Assembly: GCA_964035795.1 (NCBI GenBank)
Contig: OZ038321.1
Location: 19,727,932 to 19,791,931 of the forward strand
Source: Pterobdella sp. o SKG-2022
Taxonomy: Eukaryota > Annelida > Clitellata > Hirudinida > Piscicolidae
Length of the DNA stretch: 64,000 nucleotides
Direction of reading: 5' to 3'
Position 1 is the stretch's first letter. Each line of letters opens with the position of its first letter. Shown here piece after piece: positions 52,870-64,000 of the stretch. A model generated the notes under the pieces. It saw only the letters and a program-made list of their open reading frames with translations, ran no database searches and was not told the origin of the DNA. Both the position numbers and the translations under genes were made by a program.

Positions 52870-55800
52870 ATGACGGCAGTAATTTTGAAACCTAGTAAAG
52901 ATACCAAATGGCTTACACTTGAAGTTTGTAAAGATTATGCTAAAGGTGAATGTGAAAAAAGTGAAAATGAGTGTAATTTTGCACATCCGCCTGCTCATGT
53001 TGAAGCCTCAAATGGAAAAGTCATTTGTTGTTTCGATTCTATCAAGGTAATTTTGTAATTTTTTTCCAAAAGCTAAACAACAATGCTTATGAGTAAAATA
53101 GTATACAATACAATATCAAGTTTTAAGCAACAAAAAGAAAATAAAAATTAATATTCAGACCAATATTTTGAAATAATTTTTATTTGAAAAAGCATATTCA
53201 TTTTTAATACATTATTATCAATATTAAAAGTCCACTTTTCTTTCTAGAGCAAATGTCAACGGACAAATCCTCCATGTAAGTACCTCCATCCACCAGCTCA
53301 CTTAAGGGATCAACTACTCGAGATGGGTAGACAAAATCTCATTTTCAAAAATCTTCAACTGCAAAATGTTCTCAACTCAGGCCTTTATCAGCCCATGCTT
53401 GCTGTATCCAATTCTCACAACTTCACACACCACCAGAATCTCACTATTCCATATTCTTTGGTAGGTTTAAGATATTTATATATAATTAAGTCTATCATTT
53501 TTTAAGAATGTAAGTTCTAATTAAATCTATCAATTTTTTGTATATGTAAGTTTTAATTAAATATCAGTTTTTTTGATAAAGTTCTAATCAAAAAGTTTTC
53601 TATACCATTCAATGAACAATTTAATGTTTTTATACATTTTTATTTTAATAATTTATAATTTTTTCACATAATTATTCAAGTTTCAATGTTGCTCCATGCT
53701 ATTTGGAAATTATTTATTCTTATTATTTAGTAGTTAATTTATTTTAATTATGAAAAAAAAAAGTTTTAATATTTTATTGACAATATAAATTATCAAAGCT
53801 GTCGGCGTTGAAGGATTTTTAAAGAAATATTTCTAAAAATAACTAAACTATTCGCATCTTCAATCTATTTTTACAAACAAATAAAATTTTATATTTCTAT
53901 TAAACATCTTTTTAGCTACTATTTAATTTTTTTAGAAAAAAAACATATCTGACTAGAATTCTTTTCGACTTTTTTCAGTAGTATTAATTTATTTATTTTG
54001 GTTTGAACATATGTTCTGCGTATAATTTATCGGATGTTTCGATACCAAAAAAAAACATTTTCAGTAAGCTTTATTAACTTTTACATAGTCTCTTAATCTG
54101 AAAAAGCATTAATTAAAGTTTACAATAGATATTATTACACACACAATGCACTGAGTTGATTATGTTTGATTATTGATTAAATTTATCATTGAGAGTCGAC
54201 TGTATTTCAATTATGGGTGTTTGGCTATTGATTAATAATATATACTCACAGAAGCTCAGACTCTTATTTGTTTTAGTGTTTGTTATACTGTACATTCATC
54301 TTTTGTTTACTTACAATAATAATACAGATTTTAAATACAATAATAATATATTGAAAGAAAAAGAAATAATGATGCTCTAGATATTTAAAACTTCATAATT
54401 AGTGTATGTTTTCTTCATTCATGGAATAATTATTGTTAAAACTGTTCAATATAAAAATTTCACTTCACTTTAAGCAATTGTGCTAATGTTATACTGAAAA
54501 CTGCCTACGTCAAATCTATTTATAGCAGTGATAAGTCTTATCTTAGTTATCGCTTAGCTGTTCCGATAAATAAGCTACTAATTCAAACTTCTTTCGATAC
54601 ATAATAACAATACACCCATTGAACAACTAAAATAATAATTTTTTAAATAATTAGTGTAATGTAAGGGTTTTGATGCATTAATTAATAGCGGTTTCGTAGG
54701 GGGTCGAGCATGAAAGAAAACGCACGAAACATAAAACTTTCAAGAACCTTAAAAATTTTCATTAGTTTCTTATCTAATCAATTAGAGAATATTCTCGATG
54801 TATTCAGGCATTGGTTCAACATAAGCTATTTGCATTAGGCTCGTGGTCAAGACAAGCATTCTTTTGAATTCATCCATCAATTGGCTGAACAAATGTATTT
54901 TCGAAGCTGTATCATGATTTATCATGTTTTATTTTATCTTCTGTTTAATCTTTATTTTTTTATGAACCTCAATAATCCTATTATTCACATTTTTATGGAA
55001 TTTGCAATTATTTTATTTAATGAGTACAGCTTAAAGTAAACTTTATGAAAATCAAGAAAATTTTTAAAAAATATAAAATCTTCTCTTAATTTAAAAACGG
55101 TAAGAAGACTTTTTAGAAGATCGAAACACAAAGCTACAAATACAAAAAACATCACCAAATAAATAGTGAAAGTACATAGGATATTTCCAAAAATTATCTG
55201 ATATATCTAACAAAAGTATCTTGTTTTCATAATTTAAATATTTATATTATTAATAATATCATAAATTATTATTGTTTTTTTTTATTAAAAGTTTTACATG
55301 TTTATTACAGTTTACCTCATGGTTAAAAATTTACAATATAATTACAACGTGAATTCAGGATATTTAAGAACAATTAGAATTTTTTTTAGATTCAAAGCTT
55401 TTCGTTAACAGGGCAACGTTTTCAAGTATACTTGTAAATGTTACTTTGTTCCCAAATATCCTTATTTTATTGTGGCTCGTGAAAAATCACAACTTGATTT
55501 TTTTTCAAACTTTTATTGAAAAAACTTCACAGTTATTTTTGTTCTTATCACAACTTTTAAATCATTATTATCAAAGCATACACAGTAATAATAAAAATTA
55601 TTATGGTTTTTGTTTTTCAATAATTATAAAAATTATTATTTAAATAATAATAATAATTATTATTATTATTATACAAATTTTCAAACTAACAACAAGGTTT
55701 GCTTCATTGTTACAAATCTACAATGTAATTGTTAAAATCTTCATTATAATCATTAAAACGCCAACACTAATATCGATAACCAGGGCATAAACAGCAAGCC

Positions 55801-58800
55801 AGCACTCCTATCTCCGTCCTATCAAACTATTGTTTTACCAAGGCAACACTATGAAGTAATACTTTTGGTTAATTGTTTCATAAGAAAAAATATATTAATA
55901 ATTTTATCGATAAAGTTCTTTCCAGTTTTAGTTTGGAGAGATTCATTATTTGTGTAGATTATTTTATTTTAAAATTTAAGAAAACATTTCTTTTGTTTTT
56001 TTTTCTAATTTGGATGGAATATTATTTTTTAAAGGTTATCAATCAGTGCATAAAGGCAGTTAACTTATTTTCTCATACTTTTATTAATAAATTTGTTGTT
56101 ATTACATCAACACATTCTAAACATGATGCAAATGCACAAATAAAAAATACCACAAGAAAAAAGTTCTTTAAATAACCAAATAAGCTATTAGAATTTTTCT
56201 CTATATATAAAGTTCATCAAAGCATTTTTGCATAATATTTACCGCCTCTTAGAAATATTTTTCATATCATACTCTTCAAAAAACATTTTTTCGGCATTCT
56301 CAAACAACAACTTTGATCGCTAAAAACTCAACAAGAAATAAGTACAAAAAGCTTAGTGGAGAAACGATTAAAATTATTCTATATTCATTCAGTTCAAATC
56401 CCGTCGCGTGTATTTGTCTTGCATCAGTCGCTTCCTTAAAGATTTTACACAGATTTTTTTTTACAGACCGCAAACAGTCCTTACATCCTGCAACAAACAG
56501 TACCCCAAATGCAACCTTACCAACTTATAAGTCCGCAAACTACAGCACTGCCTTCTAACACGGGTCTTATACAACTGGTCAATCCTTCGCCAAGTTTCAT
56601 CTATCTCAACGGCACAAACCCTCCCATGCAAAACACTGTCTCTTTGGCACATATGAGCCAGGCTTTCCCAAGGATGCAGGTCGGTTTTGGATGTGTGTAC
56701 AGATGTTGTTAGGGTAGAATGATTTGTGTGTGAGGGGGGTAGACGTACGTGAAGTTTTAAGAGTGTGTGTGATAAAATGCATATGTTTGTCTTTATCTTG
56801 TGAATTGTGGATTTATCTGTTTCATTATATGTTTTTTGTCGTGTAAGGATGTTGTGTTGTTTTCTATGGTGTTTGTTTATTTGTGTCTATCGATTTTTTT
56901 TGTGTTTTTATTATAGTCATGTTAGCTGTATTTACTGATATGTGATGTTTAGTTTTTGTGGGTGTGTTGTTTTTGTTTCATTTCAAATTTTTTTTGTTTG
57001 ATAAGTTATACCATTCGCTATTTCAAACATATGTTCAAAATTTTTTATTTAAATAAATTTTTTCGATCTCTGCATTTTTAAACGTTATTCATATTATATT
57101 AATAATAATGTTCAAATATACTCTAAAGATCTTTCCGTATAACGATTCGATATCTCAGCAACCACAGTATCAACAGAACAAATACCAACAACCACAACAA
57201 CCTCAACAACAACAAAAATTATCCAATCATTGGGTATGTTAATCATTTCATACAGTAGGTTTGTTTAAATTTGGCCTCGGGTTGGTTTTAATTTATAATT
57301 ATTGATTTTGGTTTGAAATTATTTGAATATATTATTGATTTTTTATAATATTACTATATTGGAAGTCTTATTATATAACGTGAAACCAACATTTCAAAAT
57401 AATTAAAAAATAGTACAAGAATGATTTTTAACAATTCGAAATGGGGCCGAAGCTTGCGGAATTGTATTTCTGGAAAGTAAATCAAGACAATTAAGTTTTA
57501 AAACAATTTTCAAAGGATTTATTTCTTGCGGGGACCAATTGAGTTTTATTCTGGCGTACTTTCAATAAATTTTACTATATTTCTATTTTAGATAAATTTC
57601 AAAAATAATGTTTGAAAGCGACGTTGAAAATGACTGAAGCGGGATATTTTAATGTTGCTATTTTTAAATGAAAACTATTTCAAAATTCTAAACATTAAAT
57701 TGCTGCTATTTTTATGTTTAACAATAGTAGTAGTTAAGGAACTCTTGGTTTTTACACTATTATAATATTCTCTTCGATAACAATTTCAAGTTTATTCTAT
57801 TGTGAATAGTGCTTTATCATCTCACAATATGACATTAAACTTGAATAAATCAAATTTAAGAGCAAGCACTTGAATATAAGGTAAAATAAAGTTAAAATTC
57901 ATTAATATTCAACTTTCAGACCAGCTTTGATGGACTATCGTGTAACTATTGAAAGTTTATTTCATAGTGGTTATTACTAATATTTCATTTTCAACATATT
58001 CAGTTTACTGCATTATTTTACGGCATGAATTAGTATCGAGCTTTAAGATTAACTCAATCTTTTTTTATATTTTACTGTGGTGTCCATAATGTCTGTCATA
58101 ATTCATTTTAGATACTTTTATGCTACTATGTTGGCTTTTGGCTATTTGCTAATAACAAAGCAGTTATTTTTATTCTATGCTTTTTATCATGTTTACCTCA
58201 CACCGCTTATTGAATTACTCCTGTAAGGCTTGTTATGAGCTTGATTAAAAGAACATAAGGACACTGAGAAGCATCTGCTAAGCTTTCAATTATAAATACG
58301 GTATCTTTTGCCGGAATTTTTATGTTCTCGAGAAACAAGCTTTGAAATTCTCCAAATAAGATTTTCTGTTTTGCTTCGAAATCAAATTAATATAAACGAG
58401 AGGTATGCTTTGAATGGCTTTTTTTTAATTTTTTACTTTTCAACGTTCAACTAAACCATTTTATTCTGGCATTTCAACTTAGTTTCACAGCAATGAATTT
58501 AAACAATCAAAACAATTTCGAATTTTTACAATAGCCTTTCCATTTCGATCGACATCTCTGCCATGCAAATTGTGTTCAGGTGTAAAATAAAAAAATTAAT
58601 TAATTAGAAATTAATTTTAAAATGGTACATGGAATCTGAGTCTTCTATCGTGTCAAGAGATAAATGTAGGAGTGTTACTATTTTTACGTATATCTTAATG
58701 CTGTGTTTAATTAATATTATTAAGTTTATTTTCAGGTGGATAGCTATAGTAATATAAATAACAATACTTCTAATAATATCAGTTATAATAATAGTAGCAG

Positions 58801-61542
58801 TTATGATAGTAGTAGTAGTAATAAAAGTTGTGATAGTTTTGTTTATTTCGTCTGCTTTCTATATAAGTTATGGCTGTTATTATATTATGTTTTACTATTA
58901 TTATTTTTTATTATTATTATTATTGTTATTATTATTTTTTTCTTATTATTATTATTGTTATAATTATTATTTTTATTATTGTTGTTTTTATTATTTTAGG
59001 GCTGTTTCAATGAATATTTAAATAGGATACCATGGGGATATTTGTGTGGTTTTCACCTGAGCCTGCATATAAGCGTAGTTTATTATATAATTATAAATAA
59101 TAAAATGATAATAATTAAATTATTTTTCATAATTATTTTTATTATTATTATTTGTGTGATTATTACTCTCAATATTAATTTTTCGTTTTTTTTTCCTTCG
59201 TCTTTAAAATTGTTTTTCTGCTCCGATTCATGATTAATTCTGTATACAAATGCAGATGGGGTTATAGTGATATCAGCTGTAGCATTATTATTTATTTATT
59301 AATTTTTTTCCTTGTTTTTGTTTTTTTTTTACCGGAAATAATACAGTCTTTTTAAATAGTTACCACTCGAAATTTTTACTATTTGGATCATTATAATATT
59401 AGATTCAACAGATATCTTTTCAATTCGTAAAATACTTCAGATATGTTTCATTATAAAAATTAATACTTAAGTAGTATGAGCATGAGTTAACTAAATTCTC
59501 AATAAATCATACTTCATTATTAAGGAAACTCAACTTTTAGCATAAGGTTTTATTTATAAGATGAATGAAAATCAATCAAAGTGTTACTAGAGGTTATCAT
59601 AGGAAGAAAATATTCAAAATTTGTTTATTCATGTGTGGGATGTGGCTTATAATATTATTTTTATAAACGAGAGTTAATTAAATGAGACATGAACTCATAG
59701 GACTAGTCGTTCTGAGAACCCAGTTCAAATTACTGTGGCTCATTTCTAATATTTTCTATTTCCCTCAACCGACTTATTTATATGAGCTTCTTTCTATCAG
59801 ACAAGCTTACAAGTTTCTCAGGTCTTTGAACTCCGGTTTATGGCTGCATCAGCCTGTCTCCTCTAACTCTCTCATATTGCTCTTTCTCACTTAAGCATTC
59901 TCTTTCACTCAACCTGCGTTTTTCAATCTTTTACCAACATTTTCGCAATTGTTTGAAACGTATTTTTATAGCCGCATCCTCCTATCATAACTTCTAATAT
60001 TAGAAATAGTGATAATATTAAATCTAAGTAAAACTATTTAACGCCTTAGAAGAACTTAAGAAATGATAGTTTCAAAAATTTATTTTTAAATAAAAAATTT
60101 TTGAATTTTCAAAAACCTATCACACTAGTGTTAAGAAAAATCAAGTTTTAAAAAAAGAAAAGTTTTTGCAAGGAAATCTTGCGTAAGCAATTACTTGTTA
60201 AAACATTGTGACTGTCGTGTATAATTTTGATTGCAGCTTATACAACATTATCATAGTTAATGCAGGTTGTTATTACCAACTTTATTTAATGAAAGTTCTT
60301 TTTCTTGAAATATTATTCCAGTTGAAAGCTGCTAATATTTCAATAATTTTAATACATATATTGTATTGATATTATTATTATTATTATTATCCTTTCAAGA
60401 CCCAGGTAAATGCTTTTTGCTGGTTTTTAATGATACATATCCAAATTACTGAACAATCTGATAAGACATTAGGTTAAATTTTGCTTTTTAGTTCAACCAA
60501 CAGTTCAATTAATTTAAGTTTATTAAGTTTGTATTATTGCGGCGTAGTTTTAGGTATGGATGTTAATACATTCATAGGTGCGCTACTGAAACCCCTGTTT
60601 GGGACAACTGATGGTGAACTTACATCACCGAATTGATGTTAAACTGCATCCAACTTAACATCTGTACTTGCAGACTGCTTTCTTGTTATGACTTGATAAC
60701 AAGGTAAATGCCTTTCTGATGAAGAGCTAATATTTTTGGTCTTGTTTTCATTTAACTTGGTGAGTAATCCTTGTTATCAACGGCAAGGCAAACTGTCCAG
60801 GTGTAGGAATGGCGGATCTTGATTTTTTGATTCAGACATTAACTCGGGTTGACAATTCTGAAAAAAAATTTTCACAATTAAAATGGATTATTTCAAATCT
60901 TACGAAATAAGTAGTACAAATAAGCTAGGTTGACTTCTTTATACATCGGTTACTGGGACTCATTCAATAATGCAATCCAATAAGGGTAATAAATAATAAT
61001 ACTCAGTTCAAAGAAAATGAAGCTATCAAAAACTGATACATCCACAGTAGCACGAGAAAGGATAATTTAAATTTTTTACCACAAAAATGAGAGTCTTACA
61101 GATACATTTATTAAAAAAATCAACTAAGTTATCCTCGATAAGTTCGACTCGTCATAAAGCAAGTTATCGGAAACTGTAGTTTAGCCGTTGTTTTAAAAAT
61201 GAACTCATCTGAATGCCTTTTATTTTTTAAGTAAAAAAAATAAAAAATTATTGAAAAGCTGTATAAAACTTCGGTGAAAAGTGCGTAGCTATAAATATAT
61301 AATTTAAATAAATTCAAATATTTTTTTTTTTCATTATTTTTTTTTGTTATGTTTTTATTCGAACCAATCCATTGTAGGAAATGAAAGCGAGTACGACACA
61401 AACGACGTCACAGAACACAAGGAAAAGGAACTATGATTCATCAATAACAACATCGTCATCGTCGTCCTCATCTCTCATTATGACCGCATCTCCAGATACT
61501 AATCATGCCCCTGTAATTAGTATTAATTGTTTCAGCAATTAG
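52870..61542 (+). CDS. MBNL: Muscleblind-like RNA-binding protein (CCCH zinc fingers)
   Basis: Sequence-specific regulator of alternative splicing and mRNA localisation that binds YGCY motifs. Firm exons: 52870-53046, 53248-53460, 56467-56679 and 57159-57233, all phase 0; a probable last exon is 61378-61542. Finger 1 is C-x7-C-x6-C-x3-H in LEVCKDYAKGEC...CNFAHPP. Finger 2 spans the first splice junction (CCFDSIK|SKC...CKYLHPP) and also has C-x7-C-x6-C-x3-H. The linker HLRDQLLEMGRQNL matches muscleblind. Exon 3 is Pro/Gln/Asn-rich (SPYILQQTVPQMQPYQL). Exon 4 is almost pure Gln/Pro (QQPQQPQQQQ). Only one tandem finger pair is present, as in other invertebrates. The ATG at 52870 follows stops in frame. 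Long introns leave room for unseen alternative exons. The fingers make the family certain; the gene's 3' end is less certain. Confidence 0.9.
53461..56466. other. Muscleblind intron 2
   Basis: A 3 kb AT-rich intron. It holds a relic of the 38.4 kb inverted-repeat element (55395-55453), an AAT/ATT palindromic microsatellite (about 55640-55672) and two loosely similar stretches at 55310-55360 and 55695-55735 (TTACAAT/ACAATGTAATT-like). No exon was recognised. Confidence 0.5.
55395..55453. repeat. Relic of the inverted-repeat element, collapsed to a short palindrome
   Basis: AAGCTTTTCGTTAACAGGGC followed by AACGTTTTCAAGTAT is a diverged copy of the arm of the 38386-38760 element. It is immediately followed by an inverted version (ACTTGTAAATGTTACTTTGTTCCC), so both arms meet with almost no loop. 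Confidence 0.6.
57234..61377. other. Muscleblind distal intron region
   Basis: Four kilobases with the microsatellite at 58736-59000 and a GC-richer patch at 60540-60850 carrying short inverted repeats. The open frame at 59682-59894 has GC-richer codons but no recognised motif. Alternative muscleblind exons may be hidden here. Confidence 0.4.
58736..59000. repeat. AGT/AAT then TTA/TTG microsatellite, with a splice-acceptor-like start
   Basis: Triplet-rich DNA. TTATTTTCAG just before 58736 would be a good acceptor, and the in-frame reading is Ser/Asn-rich for about 35 codons before it turns into a hydrophobic simple-repeat translation. A real alternative muscleblind exon is possible, but a microsatellite is the simpler reading. 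Confidence 0.7.
61378..61542 (+). CDS. MBNL: Probable last coding exon of the muscleblind-like gene
   Basis: A pyrimidine-rich tract, then CATTGTAG|GAA, opens a phase-0 exon of 54 codons ending in TAG (61540-61542). The peptide begins EMKASTTQTTSQNTRKRNYD and continues with a Ser-rich run and NHAPVISINCFSN. Phase 0 matches the end of the Gln-rich exon (57233), and codon GC is well above the flanks. The RKR cluster could be part of a nuclear localisation signal. Linkage to muscleblind is inferred from strand, phase and position; it might be a separate small gene or a chance frame. Confidence 0.4.
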   Translation, partial: EMKASTTQTTSQNTRKRNYDSSITTSSSSSSSLIMTASPDTNHAPVISINCFSN

Positions 61543-61678
61543 GTAAATGTTAGCCATTATGTTGGTTTGAATAATAATTGTGGAAATAATACTGATAATC
61601 TTAATATTATTATTATGGGAGTTTGTTAAAATAAGGATATGAATACTAATAAGTTTAGGAATGCTACTACTAGTAAAT

Positions 61679-61770
61679 AAGCAACTACTACTATTACTAC
61701 TCCTACTATTACTACTCCTACTATTACTACTCCTACTACCACTACTACTACTATTACTAATACTCCTACT
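61679..61770. repeat. ACT/ATT microsatellite
   Basis: ACTACT, ATTACT and CCTACT triplets that run directly into the zinc-finger relic at 61776. A similar short run lies at 61899-61940, on its other side. Confidence 0.9.
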
Positions 61771-61775
61771 ATCCC

Positions 61776-61853
61776 TGTGCACACTGCTTAAGGCAATTTA
61801 GTGCAAAGATTGGTCTGACCAGCCATCTTCGCACTCACAGATCTGAGGAATAG
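61776..61853 (+). pseudogene. C2H2 zinc-finger relic, probably a LINE C terminus
   Basis: Twenty-five codons and a TAG: CAHCLRQFSAKIGLTSHLRT, then HRSEE. The spacing is C-x2-C-x12-H-x3-H with the conserved Phe and Leu. An IGL-x-SHLRTH finger at the extreme C terminus is common in invertebrate LINE polyproteins. The next bases (GTCGTCTTCGCC..., then ATC/ACT triplets) look like a retroelement 3' tail. The sequence upstream is microsatellite, so nothing else of the element remains. Confidence 0.5.
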
Positions 61854-62596
61854 AAGTTGTGGTCGTCTTCGCCCGCGCAGGACGCATTATCGTCATCATC
61901 ACTACTACTATTACTACTCCTACTTTCACTAATACTACTGAAAATAATATTAATAATTATACGTAAACACTATAATGAAAAATAATATTAATATTATCAA
62001 TAATAAATTAAACAACATTGAACATTACTTTCAGAGTTTATTAAAATGTTTGTATACACCACAAGATAGCATAACCAGAATAATATTCATTGTTATTATA
62101 GATACTATCAACATTAATGATCATAGTAATGATGATAGTACAGTAATGATAGTGGATTTATATAGTATCAAGGGAGACAATAGGGCATAACATCAAAAAG
62201 TATCAATATCAATGGTCGATATAACTTTTCACTTCGTTTACTAAAAATATTAATATTCACATTAATCCGAGCCAAAAGACAGTAGGGGAAATGCAATTTT
62301 GATTTTTTTACAAAGCAATCTAGAAAAAAAATTTTTTCAGTTTTTCTACTCGTTAATATTTGGTATTTAAAAAAGTAGCTTTGGCTTCCTATGCTGCCAA
62401 AATTCATGTGTATAAATAATGAGTAATAGTTATGATAGTCCTAATATCCTCATTATTATTTTTATTAATAATTTATTATTGAATCAAACAATACTGCAAC
62501 GATTTATGATTATAACGCTATTACTAGGGCTGCTTTTTTTATTACTTATAACACAAACAGTCTAACTCCATTCGATGAGACAAAAGACTTTGATCG

Positions 62597-62612
62597 AGTA
62601 ATAATAGTAATA

Positions 62613-62649
<37 letters not shown>

Positions 62650-62660
62650 GAAGAAGAAAA
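62597..62660. repeat. AAT/AGA microsatellite
   Basis: AGTAATAATAGT and a long AAT run ending in AAGAAGAAG. Confidence 0.95.
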
Positions 62661-63034
62661 AGGAGATGAAAAAAAACTATTAACAATCTCACCGCCACAA
62701 AGTAGCAAACTGAACGTGAGTGTATAATAAAATAAGTGAGAGGTTTTAATTATAGAGATAATTATTTTTCATTCAAAAATGAAGCCAATGGAACAGTTGA
62801 GATAATTGCGGCATGAATAAAGTAAGAAATTTCTCAGATCCATTGCAGAATAATAAAGTTAACTTGAAACAAGGAAAATAGAGTATGCTTCAGATCTATT
62901 TATAGCAACGAAATGTGTTTTCCAAAAGCTCAAGGAGATGTTGACAAAGTGTTATAAATTGTGAGGTGGTTGGTTAATATGAAGAAAAATTTTGAGCAAA
63001 GAAATATTTCTTTGAACAAACATTCAACCTTCTG

Positions 63035-63300
63035 ATAATGGAAGCAAGAATAAAAAATCAAAGATTGAAGTGGTTTGGTTTCATATTGAGGAAACCAGAA
63101 AATAGTTTGATAATGGTTGGGCACTGTAAGACGTGGATGATCCTGGGCCGTTTGGGTTTGCTGAGTAAGTGAATGAAGATTTGAAGTAGCTGTGTACAAC
63201 TGAGATAAAATGCTAGATAGAAAATATATATGACTTGTGGTTTTTGTGAAATCATTTTTGAGAGGCTAAAGGAAGCTGAATGATTTTGGTAACAAATACT
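63035..63300 (+). pseudogene. Degenerate LINE ORF2 C-terminal fragment
   Basis: The plus-strand frame reads RIKNQRLKWFGFILRKPENS, close to the R-L-x-W-x-GH-x-LR-x-P motif found near the C terminus of many LINE proteins. Stops and frame shifts follow within 40 codons (about 63168 on), and the rest (TCGFCEIIFERLKEAE) is barely legible. It is an old 5'-truncated insertion. Confidence 0.5.
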
Positions 63301-64000
63301 ATTACTATTCTATTTTTATTCTCACACTTATTACATATACTTCTACTAGCACTAATACCTATATTAATTTTTCCTTCTTTTATAAATTTTTTAAAAATAA
63401 ATTCACTACTTCATTATTTGAGCTAGTTTTATCACTACTAATACTTTTACTGCTACTATTATCACTGTATTTGCTCTATCATTTGTTCAAATATAATTAA
63501 GTTTTATTATTGAGATTATTAGAAGCTATCAAAACATTAAAAATAATCATTGAGGTTTGACAGAAATTTGTGTTAAGTTCAAATGTTCATAAGATTATAG
63601 AATGTTTATTACTTTGAGATAGTCTTGCGATAAAATATTTGCTATAAGTTCTATGAAAACACTTTAAAACTATACTTTAGCATTATTTTGGTAGTCCTGC
63701 ATCTCGGGTTGTCTAGCATCTCTACTACAACCTCTAAACATACTTTTTTTCTTTTATTACTGGTATATTCATCATTTTTATGAAAATAAGACTCAATAGT
63801 TATTGAAAAAATGAATTAATTGGCTAAATAGTGCCATGCCTTTTTAAACGACTTCAAAAAATTTGTTTTATGACTTGTTAGTTACGAGCTACTGAAGCTT
63901 ATGACCAAAGAGTTTTAAATTTTTAAATTCATCATGATCATCGTTTATATTTTTATATGAATGATGAGGATGCTCATCATCATCGTTTAACTGGGAGCCA

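Larger units (their letters stand above)
61543..64000. other. Right end of window: repeats and LINE relics
   Basis: Apart from the finger relic, microsatellites and LINE fragment listed separately, I see no gene. Short open frames here (for example 61975-62190 and 62168-62407) are made of low-complexity AT-rich codons. Confidence 0.5.

Noticed and set aside
56391..56412. GTTCAAATCCC, a pol III B-box match, with an upstream GCTTAGTGG A-box-like word
   Set aside because: Arms do not fold into a tRNA and it lies in the polypyrimidine/acceptor region of a muscleblind exon; probably chance.
58803..59021. Tyr/Val-rich open frames across the TTA microsatellite
   Set aside because: Simple-repeat translation.
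62930..63255. Minus-strand open frames of 65-89 codons
   Set aside because: Antisense shadow of the LINE relic read on the plus strand.
1..64000. CRISPR array, operon, bacterial promoter or phage features
   Set aside because: The window is clearly spliced animal DNA; repeats are microsatellites and retroelements without spaced direct repeats.

Overview
This window is nuclear DNA from an invertebrate animal. The evidence is spliced genes with GT-AG introns, animal-specific families (muscleblind, NIPP1, SCY1-like 2, muscle-type myosin regulatory light chain) and non-LTR retrotransposon debris. The DNA is strongly AT-rich and full of trinucleotide microsatellites, while the exons stand out as islands of higher GC. 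The light chain's C-terminal lobe (KEAPIEGG, LIKRG-like end) and the two-finger muscleblind point to a lophotrochozoan or flatworm type of animal, but the sequence does not settle the species.

Layout. (1) Positions 1-34385, minus strand: the 5' part of a SCYL2-like pseudokinase gene. It has four small exons (34233-34385, 31788-31948, 11669-11801, 861-1046) separated by introns of about 2.3, 20 and 10.6 kb, and the rest runs off the left edge. The 20 kb intron holds a decayed RLE-type non-LTR element (about 18288-21893, plus strand), directly followed by an antisense 3' fragment of a different LINE (21922-22123) that ends in a near-perfect palindrome. (2) 34386-40596: intergenic, with a 375 bp element whose two 126 nt arms are almost identical inverted repeats (38386-38760). 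(3) 40597-43314, minus: a compact four-exon gene predicted here from matching splice phases, encoding an unrecognised 115-residue helical protein. (4) 43905-46257, minus: a myosin regulatory light chain, six exons seen and the first exon not located. (5) 48169-49518, minus: the two 3' exons of an unrecognised Cys/Pro-rich protein. (6) 50009-52367, plus: a complete nine-exon NIPP1 (PPP1R8) gene of 341 codons. (7) 52870 to about 61542, plus: a muscleblind-like gene with one tandem CCCH finger pair, a Gln-rich exon and a probable C-terminal exon. (8) 61543-64000: microsatellites and LINE 3'-end relics.

The genes do not form a pathway. The window is an ordinary gene neighbourhood: a compact group of genes on either side of 50 kb and one very expanded gene on the left. 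The most interesting points are the two unrecognised small genes, the inverted-repeat element with scattered relics, the light chain that lacks the usual phosphorylation serine, and the palindromic LINE end. All exon boundaries are read from sequence, reading frame and splice phase, with no transcript evidence.
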